A DNA stretch of 64,000 nucleotides from positions 1 to 64,000 of the forward strand of contig NZ_JABBKX010000003.1 in assembly GCF_012927745.1 (NCBI RefSeq), given 5' to 3'. Of the stretch, positions 30,518-40,234 are shown piece after piece (within the stretch, counting starts at the first letter, position 1; each line of letters opens with the position of its first letter). A program made the translations under genes and the position numbers. Origin of the DNA: Neoroseomonas marina (GTDB lineage: Bacteria > Pseudomonadota > Alphaproteobacteria > Acetobacterales > Acetobacteraceae). The notes under the pieces were generated by a model that was given only the letters and a program-made list of their open reading frames with translations, was not told where the DNA came from and ran no database searches.

Positions 30518-32707
30518 TCAGGCGTCGCCCAGCACCCGGAAGGCGTGGCGTTCCAGGAAGTCGAGCCGCGCGACGAGATCGTTCGGACGGCAGACCATCA
30601 CGGAGGTCACGCCGACCCCGACCTTGCGTGCATCGGGCTTGCGCCGCGTGCCGATGCCCGACCCGGCGCCGCCGTCGATCTCGACGATCACCTCGGCGGC
30701 GGGAGAGGACACGTCGGTCAGGCAGGTGAAGCGCGTCTGGGGCTCGACCGAGACGCGGATGAAGGGTGGCGGCGCGGTCCCAGCGCCATAGGCGCGCAGA
30801 CCGATCCTCGCCTCCTGCCCCGGCGCGACGCAGCCGAGGTAGAGCCGCAGCGGCCCATCGGCCGCGCCCTGCGGCAACGACAGGCGCATCCTCGCCACGC
30901 CGGGCCTGGTCCAGGTGCCCCAGGATTCCAGTGGAAACCAGTTCAGCCCGTCCCGCACCATGTCGGCCATGGCCTTGGCCCGGGAGGGCTGCCCGCCGCC
31001 GAGCAGCCGCACGGCATAGGTCGTCCCGGCCTCGAGCGGCAGGCGCGGCGCGGTCTCGCCCGCGCCGCCCTGCGCCGCAGCGCGCATCATCTGGTCGGCG
31101 ATCTCGGACCAGGAGCGCAGCCGCGTCGTCGCGGCAACCGCCGTCTCGCGCCGCGCCCGTTCCTCGGTGTCGAAGATCATCTGCTCGAGCCGCGCGACGA
31201 GGTCGGGTTCGCTGCCCGGCTCGAAATAGACCGCAGCCTCCCCGCCCGCCTCCACCAGGGAGGTGTTGCGCGCGACGACCGGCACCTTGCCGAAGGACAG
31301 GCTTTCGGTGACCGGCAGGCCCCAGCCCTCGTAATGACTGTTCGTCACGGTGAAGAGGGCGTGGCGATAGAGCGTGGCCAGAACGGTGTCCGGGATGCCA
31401 TGCGCGATCGACACACGGTCCTGCAGCGCCGGCGAGTTCTTCCACAGCGTCATCGCCGCATCGGCGAGCCAGCCGGCCTTGCCGATGCAGACCAGGCGCG
31501 GCACGCGCGCCGCGCCATGCTTGCGGATCAGCGCCAGCCAGGCGTTGAACAGCATCAGGTGGTTCTTGCGGCTTTCGATGGTGCCGACGCACAGCACGAA
31601 GGGCTCGCCCTGCTCCGGCAGGTCGGGCCGCGCCGGCCAGGCGTCCGCGGCCGAGGCGCCGAGGTCCCGCTTCAGGTCGGCATCCAGCCGCACGACGGCG
31701 ACATCGAAGGGCAGGCCGGGCAGCGCCGCACCCGCGATGCGCCGCGCATCGCCGGCCGACCATTCGGAATTGGCGATCGCCTGGTCGGACATCGCGACCA
31801 TGCCGGAGAACCACTGCGCGAATTCCTCGACGAGGCCCGGCGCGCAGTGCTCGGGCGTCATCAGCGGGATACAGTCATGGATCATCGGCACGTAGCGCAC
31901 GCCATAGAGCCGCGCGACGTGCCGCACATGCAGGAAGTAGTCCTTGATCCACCAGGAGGTGCCGAGGTTCACCAGCCGCGCGCCCGGAGCGAAGGCGAAG
32001 TCGGGCCCGGTGGCCAGCGCCTTGCGCAGGGTGGCCAGCGCCTCCTGCCAGTCGGCCGCGCGCGGGTCGCCGCCGCTGCGCGACAGGCGCCAGATCGTGA
32101 GGAACAGATCCCGCCCGATCTCGCGCCAGGTCCCGCCCGCCGGATCGAAGGCGACGGCGGCGGTGGCCACGCCCTCGATCTGATCGAGCAGCGCGCGCGC
32201 CGTCACGTTCAGCTGCACCCGCTGGATGCCGGTCGGCGTGCGGTTGTCGGCGAGGTAAGCCACGAGGTCCGAGGTGTCGAAGACCACCTGCAGCGTCTGG
32301 CCCGGCACCCGCGGCCCCCGCGTCACGGGGGCCGCGAACTGCGCCAGGGCCGAAGCCTCGCGTGCCGCTTCCTCATGCGTCGGATCGATCTCGAGCGCGC
32401 GGGCATAGGCGCGCCAGGCCTGGCCGGCATCGCCCGTCAGCTTCAGTGCATGGCCGATCTGGAGGTGGATGTCGGCATGGCCCGGCGCGATGGCCTCGGC
32501 GGCGCGGTAGGCGACCAGCGCTTCCGCCGGGTCGCCCGATTCCTTCAGGCAGTGGCCGAGCTGGACCTGCGCCCGCCAATCGGACGGGTCGGCCGCGAGA
32601 TGGGCGCGATAGGCCAGGATCGCCGCATCCCACATCCTGAGGTCGCGCAGGCGATCCGCCTGCTGCAGGCGCTCACCTGCGATCGCCCCCTGCTCGTCAC
32701 GATCCAT
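30518..32707 (-). CDS. TPR-glycosyltransferase family 4 fusion
   Basis: A 729-residue protein in three parts. Residues about 10-125 hold three tetratricopeptide repeats (for example WRAQVQLGHCLKESGDPAEA). Residues about 140-540 are a GT-B glycosyltransferase of the GT4 kind: TPTGIQRVQLN, IHDCIPLM, VGTIESRKNH near 377 and the EGWGLPVTE motif near 445 that binds the nucleotide sugar. Residues about 545-729 form a beta-rich C-terminal domain I cannot name. It likely adds sugars in surface polysaccharide or glycoprotein assembly, with the TPRs docking a partner. The next glycosyltransferase gene ends 43 nt upstream on the same strand. Confidence 0.85.
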   Translation of the reverse strand: MDRDEQGAIAGERLQQADRLRDLRMWDAAILAYRAHLAADPSDWRAQVQLGHCLKESGDPAEALVAYRAAEAIAPGHADIHLQIGHALKLTGDAGQAWRAYARALEIDPTHEEAAREASALAQFAAPVTRGPRVPGQTLQVVFDTSDLVAYLADNRTPTGIQRVQLNVTARALLDQIEGVATAAVAFDPAGGTWREIGRDLFLTIWRLSRSGGDPRAADWQEALATLRKALATGPDFAFAPGARLVNLGTSWWIKDYFLHVRHVARLYGVRYVPMIHDCIPLMTPEHCAPGLVEEFAQWFSGMVAMSDQAIANSEWSAGDARRIAGAALPGLPFDVAVVRLDADLKRDLGASAADAWPARPDLPEQGEPFVLCVGTIESRKNHLMLFNAWLALIRKHGAARVPRLVCIGKAGWLADAAMTLWKNSPALQDRVSIAHGIPDTVLATLYRHALFTVTNSHYEGWGLPVTESLSFGKVPVVARNTSLVEAGGEAAVYFEPGSEPDLVARLEQMIFDTEERARRETAVAATTRLRSWSEIADQMMRAAAQGGAGETAPRLPLEAGTTYAVRLLGGGQPSRAKAMADMVRDGLNWFPLESWGTWTRPGVARMRLSLPQGAADGPLRLYLGCVAPGQEARIGLRAYGAGTAPPPFIRVSVEPQTRFTCLTDVSSPAAEVIVEIDGGAGSGIGTRRKPDARKVGVGVTSVMVCRPNDLVARLDFLERHAFRVLGDA

Positions 32708-32750
32708 GCCGGTCCAGTCCCCCGATCGGCCGGGGCTGCCGGCCCCCGCC

Positions 32751-34097
32751 TCAGCCCCAGTTCACGCCGACCTTTGTATAGGCCTCCCGCAGCCGTGTCT
32801 GGTAGCGCTCCGCAGAGAACAGCGAGGCCTGCCCCGGCCCGGCCTGGGACAGGCGCCCCCGCAGGTCCTGGTCCCGGTCCAGCGACCGGATCGCGTCGAC
32901 CATCCCCCGGACGTCATAGGGATCGACCTGGAGCGCCGCGTCACCGACGACCTCGGGCATGGAGGAGGTATTGGAGGTCATCACCGGCGTGCCGAGCAGC
33001 ATCGCCTCCAGCGCCGGCAGCCCGAAACCCTCATACAGCGAGGGGAACAGCACCGCCTTCGCACCCCGGATCAGGCTGACCAGCAGCGGGAACGGCGCAT
33101 AGTCGATATGACGGACGCGATGCCGCGTCTCGGTGATGCCGTTCCGCGTCAGCAGGTAGCGGATGTGCTCGTTGTCCGAGAGCAGTCGCAGCTCCTGCCG
33201 CGACTTCCACGCCTTCTTGCCGACGATCACCAGCGGGTCCTCGACCCCCGAGGCGAGGTAGGCCTCGATCATCCGGCCCACGTTCTTCTTGGGCTCGATG
33301 GCGCCGAAGAAGAGGAAGTAGCGCTTGTGCTCGAGGCCGAAGGTGCCCTCGATCTCCGTGCGCACCTCGTCGATCGGCTTTTCGGCGTATTTCTTCGGGA
33401 TCTCGACCGCCTGGTAGGTGTTGGAGACACGCTCCTCGGGCATGCCGAGCAGGTTCACGATGTCCCGCTTGGACGCCTCGCTGACCGTGAAGATGTGGTC
33501 GGCGCGGCGGGACAATTGCCGCACCAGGCGGAAGTAGCCGCGCTTGTTGTCGAGCGTGGTGTAGGGCAGCCGCAGCGGCACCAGGTCGTGCATGGTGTAG
33601 ACGTTGCGCGCACCGGTGATCTTCAGGGCCAGCGGATAGGTCCAGTGCATGACATCCGGCGGGCTGCGGAAATGCACGTTCATGCGGTTGCGATAGACGT
33701 TGAAGTGCAGGCGCTGCGCGTCGAACAGGTTCTGCACGTTCCAGAGATGATCGAAATGCGGCAGGCGGGATCGGTAGGTCTCGCGCACCACGCGGCCGGT
33801 GATGGGCACCTGGGTCGCGATCTCGCCGAAGGGGGTGCTGAGCAGCCGGCGGGTCGTGTGCAGCGCCTGCACCCATTTGGAGGGGCGGCCGACGCGCGGG
33901 TCGAAGAAGGCGATCTCCCGGATCAGCGGGTTCATGCTGATGGTGGACGCCTTGGTGCCGTACAGCACGCCCACCTCGGCGCCGAGATCGCGCAGCGCGA
34001 AGCTGAGGTTCCGGGCATAGGTGGCGACGCCGGTGCCCTGTTCGAGCGCAAGATTGTAGCCATCGATGAAGATGCGTGGGGCACGCTTGGCGGGCAT
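32751..34097 (-). CDS. Glycosyltransferase family 4
   Basis: A 448-residue GT-B glycosyltransferase. The N-terminal acceptor domain begins [31 protein letters not shown] is near residue 172. The donor-binding half has [16 protein letters not shown], then [17 protein letters not shown] near 370, and [12 protein letters not shown]. It lies upstream of the TPR-fused enzyme, and the two are probably co-transcribed for one polysaccharide. I start at the ATG at 34097 because the earlier open frame is not conserved-looking. No polymerase or export genes are in the window. Confidence 0.88.
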   Translation of the reverse strand: MPAKRAPRIFIDGYNLALEQGTGVATYARNLSFALRDLGAEVGVLYGTKASTISMNPLIREIAFFDPRVGRPSKWVQALHTTRRLLSTPFGEIATQVPITGRVVRETYRSRLPHFDHLWNVQNLFDAQRLHFNVYRNRMNVHFRSPPDVMHWTYPLALKITGARNVYTMHDLVPLRLPYTTLDNKRGYFRLVRQLSRRADHIFTVSEASKRDIVNLLGMPEERVSNTYQAVEIPKKYAEKPIDEVRTEIEGTFGLEHKRYFLFFGAIEPKKNVGRMIEAYLASGVEDPLVIVGKKAWKSRQELRLLSDNEHIRYLLTRNGITETRHRVRHIDYAPFPLLVSLIRGAKAVLFPSLYEGFGLPALEAMLLGTPVMTSNTSSMPEVVGDAALQVDPYDVRGMVDAIRSLDRDQDLRGRLSQAGPGQASLFSAERYQTRLREAYTKVGVNWG

Positions 34098-34218
34098 TCG
34101 CGACGAGTCCGTTTTGGAAGGCCGGGCCTGACCTCGGGGCCCCAGTATCACTACCAAGGGTTGATGAAGCGTCACCCGACCCTGAAGGCAGGGTCGAGGA
34201 TCGTCAAGAAATCCCTTC

Positions 34219-34247
34219 CCGGGGTGCCGGCCCGCACGGCACCCCGG
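34219..34247 (-). terminator. Terminator after the minus-strand TRAP operon
   Basis: An 11-bp stem (34219-34229 with 34237-34247) and a 7-nt loop sit 9 nt beyond the DctM stop. On the minus strand it is followed by GAAGGGATTTCTT, a short T-rich stretch. Confidence 0.55.
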
Positions 34248-34256
34248 AGCGCCCGC

Positions 34257-35576
34257 TCAGTCGAGGAACTCGGGCGAGACGAGCTTCGGCAGGAACAGCA
34301 CAACATCCGGCCAGAGGATGACGAGCATCAGCACGCCGAGCATCGGCAGCAGCATGATCATCGTGTCCTTCAGCGCGTCGGCGACGCGCATTCCCGCCAC
34401 ATGGCAGGCGATCATCAGGCAAAGCCCGTAGGGCGGCGTGACCAGACCGAAGGCGAGGCTCACGATGCCGATCATCGCGAAATGCACCGGGTCCATCCCC
34501 ACCCCGGCCGCCAGCGGCTGCAGGATCGATCCGACGATGATGATGGCCGGGATCGCATCGAGGAAGCAGCCCACCACCAGGAAGACCGCCGCGATGAAGA
34601 AGCCGGTCGCCGCCCGCCCCATGCCCCAGGAGGACACGCCCGACAGGATCGCCTCGGGGATGTTGTAGTAGGCCAGCAGCCAGCCGAAGCAGGACGCCGT
34701 GCCGACGCAGAACAGCGCGACGGCGGCGAGACGCCCCGTCTCGCCGAGCGCTTCCCACAGCTGCTTCAGCCCCATCTCGCGGTAGTAGAGCAGCGAGAGG
34801 GCGCCGGCGTAGAGCACCGCGATGCAGGCGCTTTCCGTCGCCGTGAACCAGCCGAAGACCTTGCCGCCGATGATGATCGCCGGCGTCATCAGCGCCGGGA
34901 TGGACACGATCGTCGCGCCGATGACCTCCCGGAAGGTCGCCCGTTCATAGGTCGGGTAGCCCCGCATCTTCGCGTAGATGTGGACCGTCGCCATCTGCAC
35001 CAGGCCGATTAGCAGCCCCGGGACGATGCCGGCCAGGAACAGCGCGCCGATCGAGACGGTCAGCACCCCGCCCCAGACGATCATCAGGATGGAGGGCGGG
35101 ATGATGACCGCGAGCACCGCGGAGACGGCCGTGATCGCGACCGAGAAGCTGTCGTCGTAGCCCTCCTTGCGCTGGGCATCGATGAAGATCTTGGACTGGG
35201 AGGCCGCATCCGCGGTCGAGGAGCCCGAGATGCCCGCGAAGAAGATCGACAGCACGACGTTGATCTGCGCGAGGCTGCCCGGGAAATGCCCGACCAGAGC
35301 GCGCGACAGCCGCATCAGGCGGTCGGTGATGCCGCCGACATTCATCAGGTTCGCCGTCAGCAAGAAGAAGGGCACGGCGAGCAGGATGAAGGAGTTGTAG
35401 GCGTTGAAGGTCTCCTGCATCAGCACCATGGGCCCGAGGCGCGGTTCGAGCATGAGCACCGGCAGGCAGGCGAGGCCGAGGGACACCGCCACCGGCACGC
35501 GCAGCGCCAACAGCGTGAAGAAGCCCCCGAACAGGAACCAGGCGGCCTGGCCGGCGGTCAGGACATTGCCGCCCAT
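34257..35576 (-). CDS. TRAP transporter large permease (DctM-like)
   Basis: A 439-residue membrane protein of about 12 helices. LLAVPFFLLTANLMNVGGIT near residue 65, FFAGISGSSTADAAS near 113 and FGLVTPPYGLCLMIACHVAG near 380 are DctM signatures. With the small subunit and the DctP-like receptor it imports a carboxylate using the sodium gradient. The ATG overlaps the DctQ-like stop by 1 nt (TGATG). Upstream of 35576 the frame is open but encodes no recognisable sequence. Confidence 0.93.
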   Translation of the reverse strand: MGGNVLTAGQAAWFLFGGFFTLLALRVPVAVSLGLACLPVLMLEPRLGPMVLMQETFNAYNSFILLAVPFFLLTANLMNVGGITDRLMRLSRALVGHFPGSLAQINVVLSIFFAGISGSSTADAASQSKIFIDAQRKEGYDDSFSVAITAVSAVLAVIIPPSILMIVWGGVLTVSIGALFLAGIVPGLLIGLVQMATVHIYAKMRGYPTYERATFREVIGATIVSIPALMTPAIIIGGKVFGWFTATESACIAVLYAGALSLLYYREMGLKQLWEALGETGRLAAVALFCVGTASCFGWLLAYYNIPEAILSGVSSWGMGRAATGFFIAAVFLVVGCFLDAIPAIIIVGSILQPLAAGVGMDPVHFAMIGIVSLAFGLVTPPYGLCLMIACHVAGMRVADALKDTMIMLLPMLGVLMLVILWPDVVLFLPKLVSPEFLD

Positions 35577-36085
35577 CAGGCGTTCTCCCCATGGATCAGC
35601 ACGCGCACATCGTCGACGAACTTCTCGCCGCCGAAGAGCAGCCAGGAAAAGCCCAGGATCGGCCAGGGCAGGTGGATCAGCCACAAGGGCAGTTCCGCGA
35701 GCTCACTGATGCGGAACCAGGCGAAGTCGACGAACTCGATGCCGAACCACAGGAACACCGCGCCGAAGATCAGCACGAAGATCCCCGAGACGATGTCCAT
35801 GAAGGCGCGCGCACGACCGGTCAGTCGCGGCCACAGGTCGACGATGAAGTGGATGCCTTCCTTCTGGCCGACGATGGCGCCGATCATGACGGTGTAGACG
35901 AGGAGGAAGCGCGCCATCTCCTCGGTCCAGATGTAGTGCGGCAGCAGGTGGGTCTGGCGTGAGACCACCTGCAGCGTCACCGGCAGGACCAGGATCAGGA
36001 CGGAAATCGCAAGCAGTGCCGAGAGCAGCCGGCCATAGATGTCGGCGGCCCGCCGCACCAGGCCGCGCAGGCCGGGCTCAGGCAT
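35576..36085 (-). CDS. TRAP transporter small permease (DctQ-like)
   Basis: A 169-residue protein with four predicted membrane helices. The block HYIWTEEMARFLLVYTVMIG near residue 48 and the KEGIHFIVDLWP segment near 72 are typical of DctQ. It forms the membrane part with the large permease encoded next. The gene begins 60 nt after the receptor gene stop. Confidence 0.9.
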   Translation of the reverse strand: MPEPGLRGLVRRAADIYGRLLSALLAISVLILVLPVTLQVVSRQTHLLPHYIWTEEMARFLLVYTVMIGAIVGQKEGIHFIVDLWPRLTGRARAFMDIVSGIFVLIFGAVFLWFGIEFVDFAWFRISELAELPLWLIHLPWPILGFSWLLFGGEKFVDDVRVLIHGENA

Positions 36086-36145
36086 GGGTGGCTCCGGAAT
36101 GGAAGGGAAGCGGCGGCCGGCGGGGGTCCACCGGCCGCGCCGGGA

Positions 36146-37150
36146 TCACGAGGAGATCGCGTTGATGCGGGTGAAGATCGTCTCCGCATCCACTTCGCGC
36201 GCATAGGCGGCCATCACCGGATCGACGGCGCGCTTCAGCGCGGCGCCGTCGGTGAAGGGGATCCGGCGCAGCCGCCCCGCCTGCTCGAGAGCGGCGATCT
36301 TCTGTCCGTCCTCGCTGCTCTCGGCCTGGCGGCCGAAGGTGCCGGCCTCGCGGCCCGCGCGGCGGATCGCCTCCTGCAGCCCGGCGGGCAGGCGCGACAG
36401 CGACTGGGCGGAGAAGCAGAGCGGGCGGATGGTGATCGCGTGCTGCGTCGCGATCAGGTTCGGCGCCACTTCGTAGAAGCGCATCGCCTCGACGCCCGCG
36501 GCCTCGTTCTCGCCGGCCTCGATGACGTTATTCTGGATGGCGTTGTAGACCTCGTTGTAGGCGATGACCGAGGGCGACATGCCGGCCGCCTGGAAGCTGC
36601 GCGACCAGATCGGCGCACCCTGCACGCGGATCTTGAGGCCGCGGATCTCGGCCATGTTCGACGCGCGCTTGTTGGCGAAGATGTTGCGCACGCCGCCGCC
36701 GGCATAGCCGACGAGGATGACGCGGGCCCGGCGTTCGATCTCCTGCGCCACCGGCGCGAACAGGTCCTGGTCCAGAACCTGGTTCCAGTGCGCGAGGTCG
36801 CGGAACAGGAACGGCGCGTCGACGAACGGCGCCGCGCGGCTGAAGGTCGACATGTGGGCGGGCGAGACGATCGCGTAGTCCACCGCGCCGCGGCCGGCCG
36901 ACATGTACTCGAAATACTGCTTCTCGAGTCCGAGGCTCGAGTTCTTGTGCATGATGAAGTTCACCGGCTGGGCGGTGTAGTACTGCTTCACCAGTTCCTC
37001 GAACCGCGTCATGGTCCGGTTGAAGACGTGGTCGTCGTTGAACTGGGATGCGCCATTCAAGGTAATGGCCTGCTGTGCCCGCGCGACATGCGGTCCCGAC
37101 AGCAGCGATGCCCCGGCGGCGAGGCCACCAAGCAGTGCCCTGCGATTCAT
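36146..37150 (-). CDS. TRAP transporter receptor (DctP-like)
   Basis: A 334-residue periplasmic receptor. A signal peptide with an RR start (MNRRALLGGLAAGASLLSG) ends near residue 26. The conserved Arg for carboxylate binding falls in the GLKIRVQGAPIWSRSF region near 170, and the EVYNAIQNNVIEAGENE block near 198 is typical. GGAGAG precedes the ATG. It is the first gene of its operon and is divergent from an SDR dehydrogenase gene (149-nt gap), which may act on the imported compound. Confidence 0.9.
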   Translation of the reverse strand: MNRRALLGGLAAGASLLSGPHVARAQQAITLNGASQFNDDHVFNRTMTRFEELVKQYYTAQPVNFIMHKNSSLGLEKQYFEYMSAGRGAVDYAIVSPAHMSTFSRAAPFVDAPFLFRDLAHWNQVLDQDLFAPVAQEIERRARVILVGYAGGGVRNIFANKRASNMAEIRGLKIRVQGAPIWSRSFQAAGMSPSVIAYNEVYNAIQNNVIEAGENEAAGVEAMRFYEVAPNLIATQHAITIRPLCFSAQSLSRLPAGLQEAIRRAGREAGTFGRQAESSEDGQKIAALEQAGRLRRIPFTDGAALKRAVDPVMAAYAREVDAETIFTRINAISS

Positions 37151-37299
37151 GGACAGTCTCTCCCTTTTTGCGGCCGGCTTCGCGACGGCTCTGCGATGAC
37201 TATAGGGGCGGAAACATCGCGGTGGGAACTGCCCGGTTACCGCCTCTTTCCCAGGCAGCAGGCTTGGCGGAGACTGCGGCCCTCGTCGGAGGATTCGGC

Positions 37300-38043
37300 A
37301 TGAACCAATTGAACCTGGCCGGCCGCGTGGCCATCGTGACGGGCGGCGCCCGCGGCATCGGCCTCGCCATCGCGCGGCGCGCGGCGGGATCCGGGGCGGC
37401 CGTGGCGATCTGGGACATCGACCGCACGGCAGCGGAAGCCGCCGCGGCAACACTCGAACGCGCCTCCGCCCATGTGCTGGACCTGACGGACGAGGCCGCG
37501 ATCGGCGCCGCCCTTGCCGCCACCTGCGCCGCCCATGGCCGCGTCGACATCCTGGTGAACAACGCGGGCATCACCGGCGGCAATGCGCCGTCCTGGGAAT
37601 TGCCGACCGCGGAGTGGAAGCGCGTGGTCGAGGTGAACCTCATCGCGCCCTTCATGGTCACCCGCGCCGTCGTGCCGCGGATGATCGATGCAGGCTACGG
37701 GCGCGTGGTGAACATCGCCTCGATCGCCGGCAAGGAGGGCAATCCGAACGCCTCCCACTACAGCGCGTCGAAGGCGGGGCTGATCGGCTTCACCAAGTCG
37801 CTCGGCAAGGAACTCGCCAGGACCGGCGTGCTCGCCAACTGTATCACGCCGGCCGCCGCCGAGACCGACATCTTCCACCAGATGACGCCAGAGCAGATCG
37901 CCTGGATGCGGTCCAAGATCCCGATGGATCGCTTCGTGAAGGTCGAGGAGATCGCCGCGCTGGCCTGCTGGCTCGCCTCGGAGGATTGCTCCTTCTCGAC
38001 CGGCGCGGTGTTCGACATCTCGGGCGGTCGCGCGGTCTACTGA
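37300..38043 (+). CDS. SDR family oxidoreductase
   Basis: A 247-residue short-chain dehydrogenase: cofactor motif TGGARGIG at 15-22, Asp39 after the second strand favouring NAD(H), NNAG near 87, and catalytic Ser-Tyr-Lys in NIASIAG and HYSASKAG. The C-terminus ([18 protein letters not shown]) matches sugar or 3-oxoacyl dehydrogenases. Start at 37300 follows CGGAGG. It is divergent from a TRAP receptor and overlaps the convergent hydrolase gene by 7 nt at the stops. The substrate is unknown. Confidence 0.9.
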   Translation: MNQLNLAGRVAIVTGGARGIGLAIARRAAGSGAAVAIWDIDRTAAEAAAATLERASAHVLDLTDEAAIGAALAATCAAHGRVDILVNNAGITGGNAPSWELPTAEWKRVVEVNLIAPFMVTRAVVPRMIDAGYGRVVNIASIAGKEGNPNASHYSASKAGLIGFTKSLGKELARTGVLANCITPAAAETDIFHQMTPEQIAWMRSKIPMDRFVKVEEIAALACWLASEDCSFSTGAVFDISGGRAVY

Positions 38044-39281
38044 ACCTCCCGCAGGATCGGCAGGAGGTATTCGGCGAACAGCGGCGGGTTCTCGGTGAAG
38101 GGGAAGTGGCCGATCCCGTTCATCCGGGTGAAGCGCGCGCCCTTGATCTTCGCCGCCGTCGCCTCGGACATCTCGGCCGAGCAGGAATAGTCGTACTCAC
38201 CGGTCAGCATGAAGAGCGGGCAGCGCGTGGTGTCGATGCGGTGCACCCGGTCGCGCGCATCCCATTCGCCCGAATAGAAGCCGATGTCGCGGTCGAAGGT
38301 GGCGTAGCCACCTTGGGAATAGTGCCACCAGATTGCGGCGGCGGGCTCGGCCGGGCTCTGCGGCGCCATCAGCCCATGGATCCATTCGGGGACGAAGATC
38401 GCCTGGTTGATGCGTGGGTCGTCCGCCCAGGGGCTGCGGCGGCCGGCGACGTGGTCGCAGGCCTCGCAGGCGATGATGGCCGAGAAGGCCTCCGGATGGC
38501 GCAGCGCGACCTCGAGGCAGATCTCGCCGGACATCGATGCGCCGAGCAGCACCGGCTTGTTCAGCCCCGCCGCCTGCACCACGCCCATGATGATCTCGAC
38601 ATAGCGGTCGGTCGTCAGGCGCCAGGCGCCGGGCACCTCGGCCGGCGGCGGGCTCTTGCCGTGCCAGGGCATGTCGAAGGAGGTGATGCGCCAGTCCTTC
38701 ACGATGCGCTCGTCGGCCATCAGCCCGTGCGCCTGCCGGCCGTCGGCGCCGGCGGTGTGCAGCACCAGCAGGTCCCTGCCCTGCCCGGCCTGCTCGGCAT
38801 AGATGCGCCAGGTCCGACCATCGGCAGCGACGTTCAGGTAGCGCCCCGTCACGTCAGGATCCGGCTGCGCCGGCAGGGCCGGCCGAGGGAAGGCCGGCAC
38901 CGGCCCGTTGCCGCCGAGGACCAGCCATCGCCCGATCTCGAGCACCCGGCGCGCCAGGTGGCAATGGCGCAGGAAGTCCATCTCCTCCCCGGTGATGGCG
39001 AAGCCGGGGACGCGGTGGCGCATCGCGAAGATCGCGTGGTGGTGCCGCGGCGGGATGGGCTCGAGGTGCTTCGCCCAGATCGCGGGTGACGCCTCGAGCG
39101 CGAAGGTCGCGGGGCCTGCCGCGCCGCCGAAGCCGAATTCCGCGCGCTGGTCGCCGCTGACGATCGCGAACCGCGTCACCGCCCCCTGGCGCCATTCGCC
39201 GAGGACCGCGTCATCCGCGCAGGCCGCCTGCCAGCGGGCCAGGAAGCCGTCCCACGCATTGCCCTGCGGCCAGCCTGCCAT
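38037..39281 (-). CDS. Alpha/beta hydrolase with an extra N-terminal domain
   Basis: A 414-residue protein. Residues about 165-414 are an alpha/beta hydrolase: [12 protein letters not shown] (oxyanion region), nucleophile elbow LLGASMSGE, acid in LTGEYDYS and His in [11 protein letters not shown]. Residues 1-150 form a separate domain containing [15 protein letters not shown] and [18 protein letters not shown] that I do not recognise; its His-rich segments could be functional. GGAGGATCGG precedes the ATG. Esterase or C-C hydrolase activity is likely, with the substrate tied to the TRAP-SDR cluster. Confidence 0.8.
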   Translation of the reverse strand: MAGWPQGNAWDGFLARWQAACADDAVLGEWRQGAVTRFAIVSGDQRAEFGFGGAAGPATFALEASPAIWAKHLEPIPPRHHHAIFAMRHRVPGFAITGEEMDFLRHCHLARRVLEIGRWLVLGGNGPVPAFPRPALPAQPDPDVTGRYLNVAADGRTWRIYAEQAGQGRDLLVLHTAGADGRQAHGLMADERIVKDWRITSFDMPWHGKSPPPAEVPGAWRLTTDRYVEIIMGVVQAAGLNKPVLLGASMSGEICLEVALRHPEAFSAIIACEACDHVAGRRSPWADDPRINQAIFVPEWIHGLMAPQSPAEPAAAIWWHYSQGGYATFDRDIGFYSGEWDARDRVHRIDTTRCPLFMLTGEYDYSCSAEMSEATAAKIKGARFTRMNGIGHFPFTENPPLFAEYLLPILREVQ

Positions 39282-39406
39282 CCGATCCTCCTGGCGTTTC
39301 CCTCGGCCGAGGATGTCAGCGCGGTCCAAGCCCGGCAACCGGCGTTGCCAGCCCCGCCCTCCTTGCGCAGAGTGCGCGCGACATCGACAGGCATGAGGAA
39401 GCGCCG

Positions 39407-40165
39407 ATGAGTTCCCCCACCAAGATCGCCGTCGTCACCGGCGCTGGCACCGGCGTCGGCCGCGCGGCTGCCCTCGCCCTGCTCGGCGGCGGATGGACCG
39501 TGGTGCTGACTGGCCGCCGGAAGGACGCGCTGGAGGAAACCATCGCCATGGCCGGCGACGCCGCCCCGCGCGCCGTCGCGATCCCCGCGGACGTCGCCGA
39601 CCCGGCTGCCGTCGACGCGCTGTTCGGCGCGGTGAAGCAGAAGTTCGGCCGGCTCGACCTGCTGTTCAACAATGCCGGCCAGAACGTGCCCGGCACGGCC
39701 TTCGAGGACCTGAGCTACGCCGACTGGTCCCGCGTGGTCGCGGTGAACCTGACGGGCTCCTTCCTCTGCGCCCAGGCCGCCTTCCGCATCATGAAGGACC
39801 AGACGCCGCAGGGCGGGCGCATCATCAACAACGGCTCGATCAGCGCCCATACGCCGCGTCCCGACAGCGCCCCCTACACCGCGACGAAGCACGCCATCAC
39901 GGGGCTGACCAAATCGGTGATGCTCGACGGCCGCAAGTACGACATCTGCGCGGGCCAGATCGACATCGGCAACGCCGCGACGCCGATGACGCGCCGCATG
40001 TCGCAGGGCGTGAAGCAGGCGGACGGCAGCGTCGCCGTCGAACCGACCATGGACGTGAACCATGTCGGCCAGGCGATCCTGCACATGGCGAACCTGCCGT
40101 TGGAATCGAACATCTTCACGCTGACGATCAAGGCGACGAAGATGCCGTTCGAAGGGCGCGGCTGA
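39407..40165 (+). CDS. SDR family oxidoreductase
   Basis: A 252-residue short-chain dehydrogenase with TGAGTGVG at 11-18, NNAG near 92, Ser in NNGSISAHT and Tyr-Lys in YTATKHA. The Arg following TG (TGRRKD near 38) suggests NADP(H) preference. It is divergent from the hydrolase gene (125-nt gap) and convergent with the acyl-CoA synthetase gene, with a strong hairpin between. The substrate is unknown. Confidence 0.9.
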   Translation: MSSPTKIAVVTGAGTGVGRAAALALLGGGWTVVLTGRRKDALEETIAMAGDAAPRAVAIPADVADPAAVDALFGAVKQKFGRLDLLFNNAGQNVPGTAFEDLSYADWSRVVAVNLTGSFLCAQAAFRIMKDQTPQGGRIINNGSISAHTPRPDSAPYTATKHAITGLTKSVMLDGRKYDICAGQIDIGNAATPMTRRMSQGVKQADGSVAVEPTMDVNHVGQAILHMANLPLESNIFTLTIKATKMPFEGRG

Positions 40166-40177
40166 CACGGAAGAAGG

Positions 40178-40201
40178 TCGGGGGAGGAGAACCTCCCCCG
40201 A
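40178..40201. terminator. G/C-rich hairpin, dispersed type
   Basis: A perfect 10-bp stem TCGGGGGAGG-AGAA-CCTCCCCCGA lies between convergent genes. The CGGGGGAG core recurs in hairpins at 56166 and 57119, so this is probably one copy of a dispersed palindrome that doubles as a terminator. Confidence 0.6.
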
Positions 40202-40234
40202 TCCCCCTCCCTTCCTTGGATACTGGGCGCGTCG

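Noticed and set aside
30119..33079. Very long plus-strand open frame opposite the binding-protein and glycosyltransferase genes
   Set aside because: It is an antisense frame created by high GC at third codon positions; it has no recognisable domain and is rich in Arg, His, Gly and Ala.
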